Assembly (NCBI GenBank): GCA_946807835.1
Contig: OX327699.1
Coordinates: 7,867,001 to 7,931,000, forward strand
Reading direction: 5' to 3'
Length of the DNA stretch: 64,000 bases
Source: Ailanthus altissimus
Lineage: Eukaryota > Streptophyta > Magnoliopsida > Sapindales > Simaroubaceae
Positions 1 through 10,610 of the stretch are shown piece by piece. A program made the translations under genes and the position numbers. Under the pieces are notes generated by a model. The model searched no databases, was not told where the DNA came from, and worked only from the letters and a program-made list of their open reading frames with translations. Every line of letters begins with the position of its first letter. Position 1 is the stretch's first letter.

Positions 1-314
1 CTTGATGGTAACCTGATTGCAAGTCCAGCTTCGAAAAGTACTTCGCCTGTCCCAACTAATCAAACAAGTCAGCAATTAAAGGAATGGGATACCTATTTTT
101 GACAGTGACCTTGTTCATTGCCCGGTAGTCTATGCATAACCGCAATGATCCGTCGTGCTTGCGTTGGAAAAGCACGGGCGTGCCGTAGGGCGCCTTAGAT
201 GGCTAGATAAACCCTGCATCCAATAGCTCCTTGAGCTGCTTCTGTAACTCTGCTAATTTTGGTGGAGATATTCGGTAGGGCGTTTTGGCTGGAGGTTTAG
301 CTCCTGGCTCCAGC
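1..314 (-). pseudogene. Reverse transcriptase N-terminal fragment of G1
   Basis: The minus-strand translation gives the start of a gypsy reverse transcriptase: an AKTPYR-like stretch, [18 protein letters not shown], an in-frame stop, then [20 protein letters not shown] and a [15 protein letters not shown] motif. The catalytic YxDD segment would lie beyond the left edge. The enzyme copies element RNA into DNA. The reading continues across the D-family solo LTR at 315-1020 into an acidic EIELEPGA linker, which confirms one interrupted gene. At least one stop codon makes this a pseudogene. The identification is firm because the motif order is diagnostic. Confidence 0.85.
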
Positions 315-1020
315 TGATGTGCCTTGATTTATAACAAAATTAAATTGTGAAGTTGATGGAGGATAGAACTAAATAGATACCTTGATAAGTCCTATGGACG
401 CCATAAGGATCAATGTACGGTTTTGACGCCACACTCTTGGTGATCAAAGAGTGATAAGTCAGCAACTATCTTCAAGAGTTGAAAAACTTGAGAAGACAAT
501 TTTGAGAGAGAAAAAGTCTATTTTCGTGCATCCAATTCCAAAATGAGGCAACTGCCTCTACAAGACTTTTACATGCCTTATACAGGCTTAAAAAATGAGG
601 TGAAACCTTAATGTTACCTAATAAACTTAAAAAGGCCCAAAATAAGCCCAATATGACTACAATTTTAAAACAAAACTAAACAAGTTCAAAATAGCCCAAA
701 TACATAAAAGTAGTAACATAAGAAGTAAATAAAGCCCAATAGCATGAAAAGAAAGCCCTTAGCTGCTTCTTAAAGCCCAACGTCACCAAACGTCTCTAAA
801 TCACGTCCCAATCTCAAATTGAAGGGAAATAAATACATTTAGCTCGTTTCCATTCAGATCGCAAGCTTCTAATCCCATAGAAGCTTCAATAGCTCCAATT
901 TGACTACTTATGACCCTTTGAAGCTGTTTAGCCTTAGCCCTTGTTATTGGACCATCTAAAATCTCCTTTATGCTCAGCTCGCCTTCTTGAGTTGATTTAG
1001 AACCTTCATGATGCACATCA
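315..1020 (-). mobile_element. D-family solo LTR, copy D1
   Basis: A 706-bp unit with perfect 8-bp terminal inverted repeats, TGATGTGC and GCACATCA. It is flanked by a perfect 5-bp target duplication, CCAGC, at 310-314 and 1021-1025. Removing it and one duplication joins the interrupted G1 linker. On the minus strand it carries a 71-codon frame (801-1016) containing GPITRAKAKQLQ, a motif typical of gypsy polyprotein tails, so the LTR includes the end of pol. No internal element sequence is present, so it is a solo LTR left by LTR-LTR recombination. Confidence 0.9.
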
Positions 1021-1025
1021 CCAGC

Positions 1026-1693
1026 TCAATCTCAATCTCGTGATCAATGGCCCGTCTTGGTGGTAATTTCTGTGGTAGTGCTGTTGGCATCACGTCTTGA
1101 TGCTGCTTGAGCACTTTCGTGATCTCTGCTGGCAGCTCCTCTTCGCCCTCGTACGCCTCATCGTCTGCCTCCCATATCGTGGCGAGGTATGTCTCTTCTC
1201 CCCGCTTAGCTCATTTCTTCAGTTGCATGGCGGACAGGAGAGTGGTGTAGGCATTGGGCTTGGATTGCCCACCTGTTGGCTTGTTTACTGTCGGCACCAT
1301 GCATGGTCCTCCCTCCAGGATGCATACATAGTTGTGTCGGGGAAGTGGCACCACATTAAACTACCGTAGAAAATCCATACCAAGAATAGCGTCAAAATCA
1401 TCGAGAGGGGCTACCGAAAAGTTTACCTTACCGCTCCATTTTCTGAGGCTCATTTCAACTCCATGAATGACCCCGTCCAGCTTGATTGCAGCGTTTACGG
1501 TCTTAAGGTAGCCAATCCCCTTCTCCACCTTGAGGCCCAAGCGTACTGCTTCCACATACTTAATAAAGTTGTTCGTAGCTCCAGTATCCACTAGCGCTTG
1601 AGTCTTTCTCCCATTAATGTAGGCTTCAACGTACATTAGCGTGCGGGCTGCCCGTTTGGCATTGAGGGCATTGAGCAACTGCAAACATCCCAA
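1026..1693 (-). pseudogene. Protease and linker of G1
   Basis: A 110-codon frame at 1361-1693 carries the retroviral-type aspartic protease. The active site is DTGA in ALVDTGATNNFI, near residues 34-45 of that frame, followed by FSVAPLDDFDAILGMDFL, the usual second half of the plant gypsy fold. Such enzymes cut the gag-pol polyprotein inside the virus-like particle. Downstream on the minus strand (1026-1360) is an acidic linker leading to reverse transcriptase, with a stop just after the protease. The upstream gag zinc knuckle joins with one frame change. The fold is complete, but the gene around it is broken. Confidence 0.8.
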
Positions 1694-2892
1694 TTGTCCC
1701 TATTCGCCCATTTGTTGAGTCTCCAAAATCGCGTTGATAGCCTTCTTCTTTGGACAGTCCTTCACCCAATGATCCCCATCGCAAAGGAAGCAGCTAGATC
1801 TCGGCTTTCTCCTGCCGTTGCGCTTCTGCTCTCTCCCTGTGGGCGGTTTACCTTTCCCCTCCTTATCCTGCGGAGGTTGAGGCTCCCTGGTTTCCCTACC
1901 TTTGCTGTGATTGGGCTTCGAATTTTTGGACTTCCCCGCATCACCCTTGCGGTAATCAGTGAGCGTTTTCGCCAATGTGAGGGAGTCGAATATGTTCTGC
2001 ACTCCACGCTACCTCAGCTCATTGGACGCCCATGTCTGTAATCCATTGAGGAAATTAAACAGCAAGTCTTCTTCACTCATATTGGGGATCTGCAGCATCA
2101 GTAGTGAGTATTCTTCTACGTACTCGCCAATCGACTTGGTCTGTTTCAACTCTTTTAGACGCTTTCTAGTGTCGTGCGCCACATTATCCGGATAGAATTG
2201 ACGCTTTAGCTCATGTTGCAACTCTATCCAGGTGTTATGGTGCAGGCACCCTTGCAAATCTCCTCGCTCTTCCTACGCCACCACAGAATTGTATGATCAG
2301 AGAGATATAGGGTCGCGGTGTTTACCTTATCCTCGTCCTATACGCCTAGGGCATCGAAGTATCTCTCCATCTACCAGAAGTAATTGTCGAGCTCCTTGGC
2401 GTTCCGCTTCCCGCTGAACTCCTTGGGCTTAAGAGCATCGACCCTCGGTGCAGACACTGTAACTTGAGCGGCGACAGACCCGTTCGCCACCACCCGCTTG
2501 CACAATACCACATCCTCCTTGACAGTTTCAAACCCTTGGCGTAGCTCCTCTACTTGGGTTTGAATACTGTCCATTGTGGTGAAAACCTTCTCCTGGAAAG
2601 CCTTATTCCAGTCTCGCTGCTTATTGGCGTAAGCCTTGATGGATGTGCTGATGAGGGAGCGCAGCTCGTCTCCTTGAGCATCGAGGCCCACCTCGATCTT
2701 CTCTACTTGCTGGTCTAACTCTCCAAGGCGATCTACTGCCTTCCCAACAGCGCCGCTAAGTGTTCTCACCATACTCCCCACATTCTGACCTAAATCTGCT
2801 GACTTTTCGCGAGAGGCAACGCCGTGCTTCTTAGCTTTGGGATTCTGACCCCTCTCTTCAGTCAAATCTGATGGTACGTTGTCTTTCTCCAT
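1694..2892 (-). pseudogene. gag (capsid and nucleocapsid) of G1
   Basis: The likely start is the ATG at 2892 (MEKDNVPSD), just after the primer site; an earlier in-frame ATG at 2922 lies in the LTR end and is not favoured. The N-terminal half (2371-2892) is charged and heptad-like (LGELDQQVEKIEV), probably coiled coil. It is followed by a broken retrotransposon gag domain (2009-2370) with two stops and a frame change. A CCHC zinc knuckle, CFLCDGDHWVKDC, lies near 1755-1795. Gag packages the element RNA. Frames switch near 2370 and 2005, so no full protein can be made. Confidence 0.8.
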
Positions 2893-2902
2893 CTTTGAAC
2901 CT

Positions 2903-2916
2903 ACTCTGATACCAAC
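2903..2916 (-). other. Primer binding site of G1
   Basis: The minus strand reads TTGGTATCAGAGTAG directly after the LTR end. It matches the plant initiator-tRNA-Met primer type (TGGTATCAGAGC) except near its 3' end. It marks where minus-strand DNA synthesis began and fixes the inner edge of the LTR at 2917. Confidence 0.75.
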
Positions 2917-3387
2917 TGACATGGACTGTTTTCGAACCGTGCGGCCTTAGATGCGTTACATGCTAAACAGTCAAGAAAATCACACAAAGAGAAGAAGAAA
3001 CAAGCGCACCAAGTGTTTGCACAAATACTCTCTATATTGCTGAAGAGAAAACAAAGCTATGAGATGAATTATACAAGTGAGGGTCTCCCCTTTATATAGT
3101 AGCAGCCCTATACAATCGACGGCTGAGATCTAAATGATCTAACGGTGTATATACAAGATGGAGAATTATGCTCTAGAATATTCCTAGATGCCATTCTACA
3201 TTTTATGAAATTCTAATTAAGGTGAACTACCCTAATAAGTCACAGGCCCAGCCCGGTTCTCCATCCAAACAGCGAACCTTCTAGAAGCTCTAGTCCACGT
3301 AGCGCTCTATGGTCCAAGAGGCCTCCAGCAGGCCTAGTCGCGCACCAAGTGCTCAAGAAAATACTTGAGAGCACTTGGGGCGTGACA
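2917..3387 (-). repeat. 5' LTR of G1, 471 bp
   Basis: On the minus strand it starts TGTCACGCCCCAAGTGC at 3387 and ends in CA at 2917, beside the primer site. A TATA-like TATATAAAGG lies near 3091-3100 (minus strand). The inner edge is well supported. The outer edge rests on the TG start and on the change to C-family LTR sequence at 3388. Confidence 0.75.
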
Positions 3388-3590
3388 TAAGGCATTTAAA
3401 ATGCCAGCACTTATTATAACATAATTATTGAAAACTACCAATAACTATCAATACTAAAGTTTTACTTTAAAACTAATTGTCATACTTTTAACCACACCAA
3501 TAAATATAGTTGTAAGCTCTTAGAATTTTCTCATCACATAGGCTACTCATATGGGCTACTGTGTTGCTGTTCCTCATCATATGTTGAATT
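3388..3590 (-). repeat. Fragment of a C-family LTR
   Basis: This stretch matches part of the C-family LTR at 42680-42960: GCATTTATTA-type sequence, ACTATCAATACTAA, the AGTTGTAAGCTCTTAGAA stretch and CATAGGCTACTCA, in the same orientation. It stops before the LTR terminus. G1 probably inserted into this LTR, but the other side is outside the window. Confidence 0.65.
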
Positions 3591-3764
3591 GAAGTCCATA
3601 ACATCACCTAAGCAATAGTAGTCAGTCAGTGAGCCCCCAATACACTAGAACAAATCTGTTAATCTGTTGTTTGAATCTACAATGTATTTGTAAAAGAAAC
3701 TAGGGTTTGCAACTATCTACCCCCTAAGGTACGAGAAACAAGTATTGTTAATTCACTCAAGCTT
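3591..3764. other. Unassigned sequence
   Basis: No coding motif or repeat that I can match elsewhere in the window. By position it may be degraded Athila-like pol lying before the integrase tail at 3765. Confidence 0.4.
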
Positions 3765-3960
3765 TTTCCTAGTAAGCTTAAATCAAGATAGGTCAGCCTC
3801 TTCCAAATTCTCAAGGTATATCCTCATGGAGAAGTCGAATTAGCTGACAAAGAGACAAATTAACCCTTCAAAGTCAATAGGTAGCAATTAAAACATTGTT
3901 GGGGAGGCGGATTCAATCACCAACAGTCCTCAATCACATTCAAACAGCCAGAAGACTTTG
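3765..3960 (+). pseudogene. Integrase C-terminal tail of Ath1
   Basis: The plus-strand reading gives LFPSKLKS, then FQILKVYPHGEVELADKE and PFKVN. This is the pattern of the integrase tail in Athila-like elements (a GPF.V..V.PHGAVEL form, recalled from the family). The tail binds DNA beside the catalytic core during insertion. Several stops interrupt it. Immediately after come GACGTTAAA and GGCAACCCAAG, the untranslated boundary typical of these elements, which supports the call. The catalytic core is absent to the left. It is short, but the motif order is specific. Confidence 0.65.
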
Positions 3961-4677
3961 CACTACATCAAGCCAATGACGTTAAATCAAGCACTGCATG
4001 AGAGGCAACCCAAGTTAAGTATTTAATTTTAGTTTAGTATGTTTAGTTATCTAATATATTTAATTGATGTTTCAGGTTAAAAAAATTGAAAAGCCAAACT
4101 GTAGCGATGACCAAAAATCCCTATAGTTATAAAGAAAAAAACAATTAGAATTCAAGGGAATCGCTCTAGCAAAACAAGTCAGAACTGCTGCAGTAAAGAT
4201 TCCAGCAAGCTCAGTGCCTCAAATGAAATACATTCCTCATTGCAGCAAATATTCATCACCTCAGCGAATGCTACCCAGCGCTTAGGCGAATATTTGAATT
4301 GAAATTCCAACTGTTACAAGTGAAATTGCTACAGCGAAACAACATATATTGCCTAAGTTAAATCTACATACAGCAATTAAAAAGTCACACCAAAATCCCT
4401 CCAACGCTGCATATCCCATCGCCTCATAATTCATTGCTAAAAACCCAGAATTTGAATTTTTGATGAATGCTGCAGCGAAAAAGTGCCTTTGGCTCATTTT
4501 TTTCTCACTTTTCACTCTCATCACCATAACCAAATTTCTAAATACTCACACCCGCACCAAAGCAACATCAAAAACACTTCTTACACTCTAATCATTAACA
4601 TATTACAACATATTCACAGAACAAATCATCATCCAAAAACACTACATTTTTAACTCCGAATTTCTTGATTTGCAATT
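3961..4677 (+). other. Athila-like spacer between pol and ORF2
   Basis: Non-coding on inspection. It begins with the post-pol GACGTTAAA...GGCAACCCAAG boundary, followed by A-rich sequence and several AGCGAA/CAGCGAA-type words. A minus-strand open frame at 4282-4533 shows no recognisable motif and is treated as chance. Confidence 0.55.
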
Positions 4678-5096
4678 ATGTCACCGTGTAAGAAGACCAA
4701 GGTAATTCATGGGAGCAGTTCCTACAATTACAAGCGCTTCATTTTTGCCAAAGCCTAAGAACGGTACATGGAGACCATTCTTGACAGGGCATACATCGCC
4801 GAATGGGGGTTTGACTTGGAGATTGAACCTCCTAAACATTCAAGTTATGATTCGACAGTAATTTGGAGTAACTCTATAGCCAACCCGAGGCAAGCATTAC
4901 TCCCATTGTCTGAGAGTTCAATGCAAACACAAGTGAGCTTGATCAGGATGGCCGAGTTTTTCTACAGGGCAAGCAAGTAGCATTTGATTTAGTGAAAATC
5001 AACATATTCTTTGGACTACCAACAGAGATAGCATACGATATGTACGAGCTTTGAAACCACCCCAATTTTGGGGAAATCGATTAGCACCTCATGTTC
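4678..5096 (+). pseudogene. Athila-like ORF2, N-terminal half (plant transposon protein-like)
   Basis: The reading starts at ATG 4678 (MSPCKKTKVIHG) and runs with stops through ERYMETILDRAYIAEWGFDL, then PRQALLPLSESSMQ, AEFFYRASK, and in another frame GKQVAFDLVKINIFFGLP. This resembles the 'putative plant transposon protein' domain (Pfam PF20167 by my recollection) found downstream of pol in Athila-type elements: R-Y...I.ERGF, then EFY, then V.GK.V.F...IN.F.GLP. Its function is unknown; the position is where retroviruses carry env, but no signal peptide or membrane segment is visible. C0 interrupts it at 5097, and it resumes at 11426. Confidence 0.6.
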
Positions 5097-5915
5097 TGAT
5101 ATAATCCATGCCAAGAAATTGATAAAATGTTGGATCTAGAAGGACTCCAAGATCATTTGGAAATAGATTTGTATGAAGTCGCAACCCATCGCTTATATTG
5201 AAGTAAGAAACTTGGTATAACAAAGACATCACAATCAATTATGGAATGATTGATTGATAAGTCGAAGTAGAACTCCCCATAAATTATTTCGATAAGTTTA
5301 AAGAGTTCTAAAAGAACCAAAGAGAATATTTTTAATCAAATTATTAAATGCTTTCCTCCCATGCCTCATGTATTTATATTGGACACTTGGGATGCCAGCA
5401 TTAATTTCAATATTTAATGACAACCTAAAACTACTAACTACCAACTACCACCAACAATTGAGACTTTAATTTCAAACACACTGTCAAACATTGCAACTAT
5501 TATCATAAATGCAATTTTAGGCTTCCAAGAAGCTTCCAACCACATGGGTTGCTACTGGCAACTTTAACTACTTCTTAATTGCTTCTAAAAATTTAATCAT
5601 CATTAATAAAATGTCCATCATATCCTCCAACACTTGATGAGTCAAAATTTAGTAATTACCAATTTAGTAAACTGCATTAAATCCATCCATATTTTGATCT
5701 AGGAAATTCTTCTAAATTATTTCAAAGCTTGAATCATGAAAATCTAACCTTGTTGAACACGTAGGACATCTCCCTTCGGCTTCCACGAATTCACCTTAGC
5801 CCAAATTGTTTAGTCAATCCATTGAGAGGTTTAAAACCTTTTAGCTCGAGCACTTGTAACCGGACCAATTGGAACTTGAATAGGATCTGCATTCTATTTA
5901 TTAGTCGTGCCCTCA
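5097..5915 (-). repeat. 3' LTR of C0, 819 bp
   Basis: Aligns with 10611-11425 over its full length; examples are AAATTGATAAA near one end and TAGTC(G/A)TGCCCTCA at the other. The minus strand starts TGAGGGCACGAC at 5915. A polypurine tract, AACAGAAGGGGAATAA, abuts it at 5916-5931. Confidence 0.8.
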
Positions 5916-8389
5916 TTATTCCCCTTCTGTTGAAAAGGATTTGTCCTAAAATCATCACCTACATCAAAAGGACTTAAATTAGTAACATTGAAATTGGCAC
6001 TAACATTGCACTCACCTAGCAAATCCAACTTATATGCATTGTCATTAAATGCTAAAGGACTTGAAAAACTCAATCTACTCTCGGAAGCAACTGAGATCAC
6101 CTTTGTTCCAGAAATCTTTCTTTCTTCATGTGCAACCAAACCCTTTATTAGCAATCAATGCCCTTTATTAGCTTGTTTTTACCATGTCCTCCTTTCAATG
6201 TTGAGTCTTGCTTTCTCATCTATGAGCTTAACAAATTTAGCCTTTTTCTTTTTATCTAAGTTAGCACATTCAGTTATTCAAAAAAAAAAAAATAGTTAGC
6301 ACGTTTAGACAAAGGTAATGCCGTTAAATCAATAGAGTTAAAGGAATAAAACTATAAACAATTTCAAATGGTAAAAATTTAGTAGCAGAATGTATAGTAT
6401 GATTATAAGCAAACTCAACATATGGTAAATATTCTTCCAAAGTTTTGATGTTCTATTTAATAATAGCTCTCAACAAAGTAGACAAAGTCCTATTCACTAC
6501 TTCGATTTGACAATTAATTTGTGGGTTAGTAGAAAATAAAGACTTAGTTCCTAACTTACACCACAAAGTCTTTCAAAAGTAACTCAAGATCTTAGCATCT
6601 CTATATGAAACTATAATTCTAGGCATATCATATAATCTTACAATTTCTCTAAAGAACAAATCAGCAACATGTGAAGCATCATGGGTTTTGTAATATGGAC
6701 TGAAATGTGCAAACTTAGAATATCTATCCACAATCACAAAATTAAATCCCTACCACGTTTAGTCCTAGGCAAACTTAACACAAAGTCCATCAAAATATCA
6801 ATCCAAGACTCATTAGGAATAGGCAGTGGCGTATACAAACCATTGGGTTGCACTCAAGATTTTGCTTGCCTACTTCTGACACATCTACCACAAATTCTTT
6901 CAACATCTATTTTCATGTGTGGCCAATAGAAGTGTTCTTGGAAAATGACTAAGGTCTTAGCAACTTCAAAGTGTCCTATTAACCTTCCTAAAATAAGAAA
7001 CTCTTGTGTTTAAAGAACTTACCCACTGCAATTTTATCACAAGTCTAAAGCTCCTCATAAAAATCGTGGTCTAAAGGATACAATTCTTTAATAACTCAAA
7101 ACTAAGTAATTTTGCATCAAGAGTAAAATTTGATACGTAACTTTGAGATAATGCATTGACAGCGATGTTTTCAACCCATCGTGCATGTCTTATGTTCAAC
7201 ATATGTTGGCCTTTAAAATGCTTCAAGGACTTATGATTGATATGAATCATAAACTCTTTAGGCCAAAGGTAGTGTTGCCATATTTTCAATGCTCGAACCA
7301 ATGCATAAATTTTTTATCATAATTAGGGTTGCTTAAGGTTGCCTCGCTTAATTTTTATTTCAAAATATTCTATTGGTCTTTCTCCTTGCATATGAACTAC
7401 GCCTATACCTATACCTATACCTAAAGCATCACATTCAATTTTAAATATTTTAGTAAAATCAGGCAAAGTAAGTAAATGAGCATGTGTTAATTTTTCCTTG
7501 ATCCATTAGAACCACTTCTCCTGTTCGTCTCCTTATTTGAATCCAACATTCTTCTTAATGACTTCAGTAAGCGGTGCGATGTTACTGCTAGAGTCTTTCA
7601 CAAACCTTTTGTAAAATCTAGTGAGTCCATGAAATCTACGAACATGACCTACACTCGTAGGACTCGGTCATTCTTGAATCGCGTAGATCTTCTCTTTATC
7701 AACCTATATTTCTTGTGCATTCACAATAAAACCAAGAAACACAAGTTTATCAGTGCAAAAGATGCACTTCTTCTGGTTAGCAAATTACTTCTCTTTTTTA
7801 AGTACATCAAACTGAATTTAAATGTAAAATGTGATCATCTAAGTTTTTGCTATAAATGAGAATATTATCAAATTAAACAACAAATCTACCTACGAAAGCA
7901 AGCGAGACATGGTTCAATAATCGTATGAAAGTATATAAGTGCATTAGTTAATCCAAATGACATAAAGAACTACTTATAGAAACTATATTTTATTTTAAAA
8001 GTAGTTTTTCATTCATCGTACTCTTTCATTCATATTTGATGATACCTACTTTCTATATCAGTCATAAAAAATACATAAGTACCATGCAGTTCATCTAACA
8101 TATCATTTAAGCGAGGAATGGGATGACGATACTTTACTGTTATATTGTTGATTGCTTGGCAATTTATACACATTCTCAATGTTCCATACTTCTTAGGAAC
8201 CAAAATCACAGGCACAATGCATGGACTCATACTTTCCTTTACATACCCATTTTCCATAAATTTAATAACCTGCCTTTGTAGCTCCTTTGCCTCCTTGGGA
8301 TTGCTTCGATAGGCTAGTCAGTTTTAAAAGGAAGAATTGGGCATGAAATTGATTTAATGTTCAATTCCTTGAATATGAGGTAAACCTGC
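5916..8389 (-). pseudogene. Integrase, RNase H and reverse transcriptase of C0
   Basis: Minus-strand order from 8389 leftwards: reverse transcriptase with GYVKESMSPCIVPVILVPKK and [17 protein letters not shown] (8030-8257); thumb region; RNase H with [15 protein letters not shown] (7071-7301, the usual TDHES altered); integrase through about 6300; and a tail with AYKLDLLGECNVSANFNV and FDVGDDFRTNPF (5916-6110). It would copy and insert the element. Dozens of stops and indels break it, and reverse transcriptase and integrase are both damaged. The order and tail match families A and C. The first part of the reverse transcriptase is separated from its linker by the solo LTR at 8390-9279. Confidence 0.8.
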
Positions 8390-9279
8390 TGATGCAAACG
8401 ACATTGCACAGCCTATACGCATACAAGACAAAGAATTTGCACGTGGGCTTGGAAGGGCTCAAGTCCATCAATCACATGATACATTAAGTTTGCCAAATGG
8501 GCCAATCACAAGACTTAGAGCCAAGCAATTTAAAGAAGCATTAAATGGGCTGATTCAACAAGTTTGTGGGAGGGCAGACACATGGAGGCCTAGCATAAGC
8601 CCAAATACATTTCAAATCAATCCAAATCAGATTCAAGGAAACCTAATCACTTTGATTAAGGCAGAATTTCTGAAAATTTTAATATTCAAGGAAACATAAT
8701 TCCTTTGATTTAGGCATGTTTTTTGGAAATTTGAATATTCAAGGAAACATAATTCCTTTGATTTAGGCATGTTTTCTGGAAAATTTGAATATTCAAGGAA
8801 ACCATGTTTTCTGGAAATTTAAATATTCAAGGAATCTTAATCCCTTTGATTTAGGCATGTTTCTGGAAATTTGATTAAGTTTGAATTTTGTTGTTATATT
8901 AGTTGTAAGTTTGAAATTTGTATTTGAAAGTTATAACTTGACATCTCTTATGGTCTCTATAAATACCATGGAGATTGAGAGTGGGAGGACAGATTTCAGA
9001 CATTAATATTTGAGAGTTTTTGTGTTCTTCTTTCATTCTTGAAAGGACTTGAACTTATCAAGCTTGTTCTTATGGCGTTCAAACAACCGGACTTATCACC
9101 TAGATTCTTGAAGTGTCCTTGGGGTTTCTTGGTGTGGCGTCCTATATCCATCCATAGTCTTGGTTTTTGGTTTGCTAACTCAAGGGTTAAGACTCGTCAA
9201 ACCTGCGTCTTGAAGATCTCGGGTTCAATTCCATATTGTGGTGCTGGGTTTTGTCACATTGTTGGCAAGGTTCATATCA
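8390..9279 (+). mobile_element. A-family solo LTR, 890 bp
   Basis: Starts TGATGCAAACGACATTGC and ends GGTTCATATCA, matching the A-family LTRs at 20350-21212 and 34899-41761. The flanks CCTGC and CCTGG are a 4/5 target duplication, and removing the unit aligns the two sides with the linker seen at 32350-32400. It encodes the polyprotein tail LPNGPITRLRAKQFKEALNG near 8487-8546, has a TATA box (TATAAATA, 8958-8965), and contains a block of about 53-bp tandem repeats (8630-8880). Confidence 0.9.
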
Positions 9280-10157
9280 CCTGGTGCAATCTCCTCGGGA
9301 AAGACATCGTCAAACTCCTGCAAAAGAGAAACAATTGAACTAGAAAGAGACGAGTCAGGTTGGTTAGTGTTTAAATACGCCTCTTTGTACAAAAGTACAG
9401 TCATTAGCTGTTTTAAAAATATCACCCTTTTTATTTCACTTGCTTTTGCATAGAAGTTTACTTTTCTCTCAATGATTGAATCTATCCTCTTGTTTTCTCT
9501 CTCATTTTTCTCAGCCTCACTTTTGTTTTCTTTCTTATTTTCACTTGTTTTCCTTTTCTCACTCTCTTTTTGTAATCTCATGTGTTCTTCATAGACCCAC
9601 TTTGGTGACAAAAGGGATTGGAGTGATTGTCATTATATTAAGCATAAACCAGTATTTTTTTTGGTGAAATCATCGTGCTTAACATGCTGATCAAATTGCA
9701 TGGTCGGCCTAGTAACAAGTGTCCAGATTGCATCGGAACTACATCACACAAAACTTCATCTTCATATTTTCCAATGCGGAAGGAAACTATCACCTGTTTA
9801 GTTTAACATCACCTCACCACTATCATTTAGCCATTACAACTTATAAGTCTGGGAATGTTTAATAGTTGGCAACCCTAATTTTTCCAATATTGTAGTGCTA
9901 GCAATGTTAGTACAACTACCTCCATCAATAATCACACTACATACCTTGTTTTTCACTTGACATCTAGTATGAAAGATGTTTTCTCGCTACACTTCATCGT
10001 CTTCTTTGACCTGCATACTTAGAACTCTTCTCGCAACCAAGAATTCACATTGGGCAATATATTCCTCATCGTCCATTAAATTTCCATGAGAAACTTTAGA
10101 TCTACCTCTTCTAACGCATTTCTGAAAGTATTTTTGTTCTTATTGCCTGACATGTTT
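9280..10157 (-). pseudogene. gag start, protease and linker of C0
   Basis: Minus-strand gag starts near 10157 (MSGNKNKNT), similar to the C-family gag starts at 31563 and 60998. After about 25 codons it jumps to the region just before the protease, so the gag core and zinc knuckle are deleted. The protease follows (CSVIIDGGSCTNIAS, near 9920-9960) with DGGS in place of the more common DTGA; this form is shared by families A and P. Next is a charged linker rich in KE repeats (9225-9600). Stops and frame changes abound. The 9611 frame ends by running into the solo LTR. Confidence 0.75.
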
Positions 10158-10596
10158 GCTGCAAAACAAAGTTAGAGGAACAAAAAAGAATTTTGTACAC
10201 TCCCTCACGAGTTTAACTCAAAGAATGATTTGCTCAACTTTCTCTTGTGTTTCACACAAAATTAGATTGGCTTTTACTCTCTTTTGTGCTCACCACTATT
10301 GCCTTTTCCACTTGTAGTAATCCTCTATAAGTTCTTATCAAACTAATCAACCAAATATTACAATTTCTAGCAACAATTCACCAAGAACTAACCAAGAGAA
10401 ATTCAGATTTAAAGGCTCAAACAACAATGTGGTGTCATGGATTTAAGTTTTTTTTTAAGCAAGAAATTCGAATTTGTGTAATCGAAAAGGAATAAAAGGA
10501 TGTAGATTGAAACAAGAATTATAAGAGTTGAATTGCAATATCACTTTTTTTTATTTTTGAATAAAAAATTATAGGCAAACCTGAAATTAGTGCTAA
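10158..10596 (-). other. Leader of C0
   Basis: Untranslated region between primer site and gag. On the plus strand it contains CACTCCCTCACGAGTTT, matching the leaders at 34392, 41762 and 54185. No gene seen. Confidence 0.6.
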
Positions 10597-10610
10597 GCTC
10601 TAATACCAAC
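10597..10610 (-). other. Primer binding site of C0
   Basis: The minus strand reads TTGGTATTAGAGCTTAG next to the LTR end. It is an initiator-tRNA-Met type site with one change. Confidence 0.7.

Larger units (their letters stand above)
1..3387 (-). mobile_element. Ty3/gypsy element G1, 5' half, running off the left edge
   Basis: Read on the minus strand, the order is 5' LTR (2917-3387), primer site, gag, protease, linker and the start of reverse transcriptase, so the rest of pol lies left of the window. The gag, protease and reverse transcriptase resemble plant gypsy elements with a DTGAT protease, distinct from the A, C and P families here, whose protease has DGGS. A D-family solo LTR (315-1020) interrupts the linker. 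Coding is broken by frameshifts and stops, so the copy is dead. No target duplication can be checked because the 3' end is missing; the right flank starts TAAGG. Confidence 0.85.

Noticed and set aside
4282..4533. 83-codon minus-strand open frame with hydrophobic stretches
   Set aside because: It lies in the Athila-like spacer, opposite to the element's sense, with no motif or homologous frame elsewhere.
9226..9236. GGTTCAATTCC in A LTR ends resembles a tRNA B box
   Set aside because: No A box at proper spacing and no cloverleaf arms; the same word recurs in every A LTR as ordinary LTR sequence.
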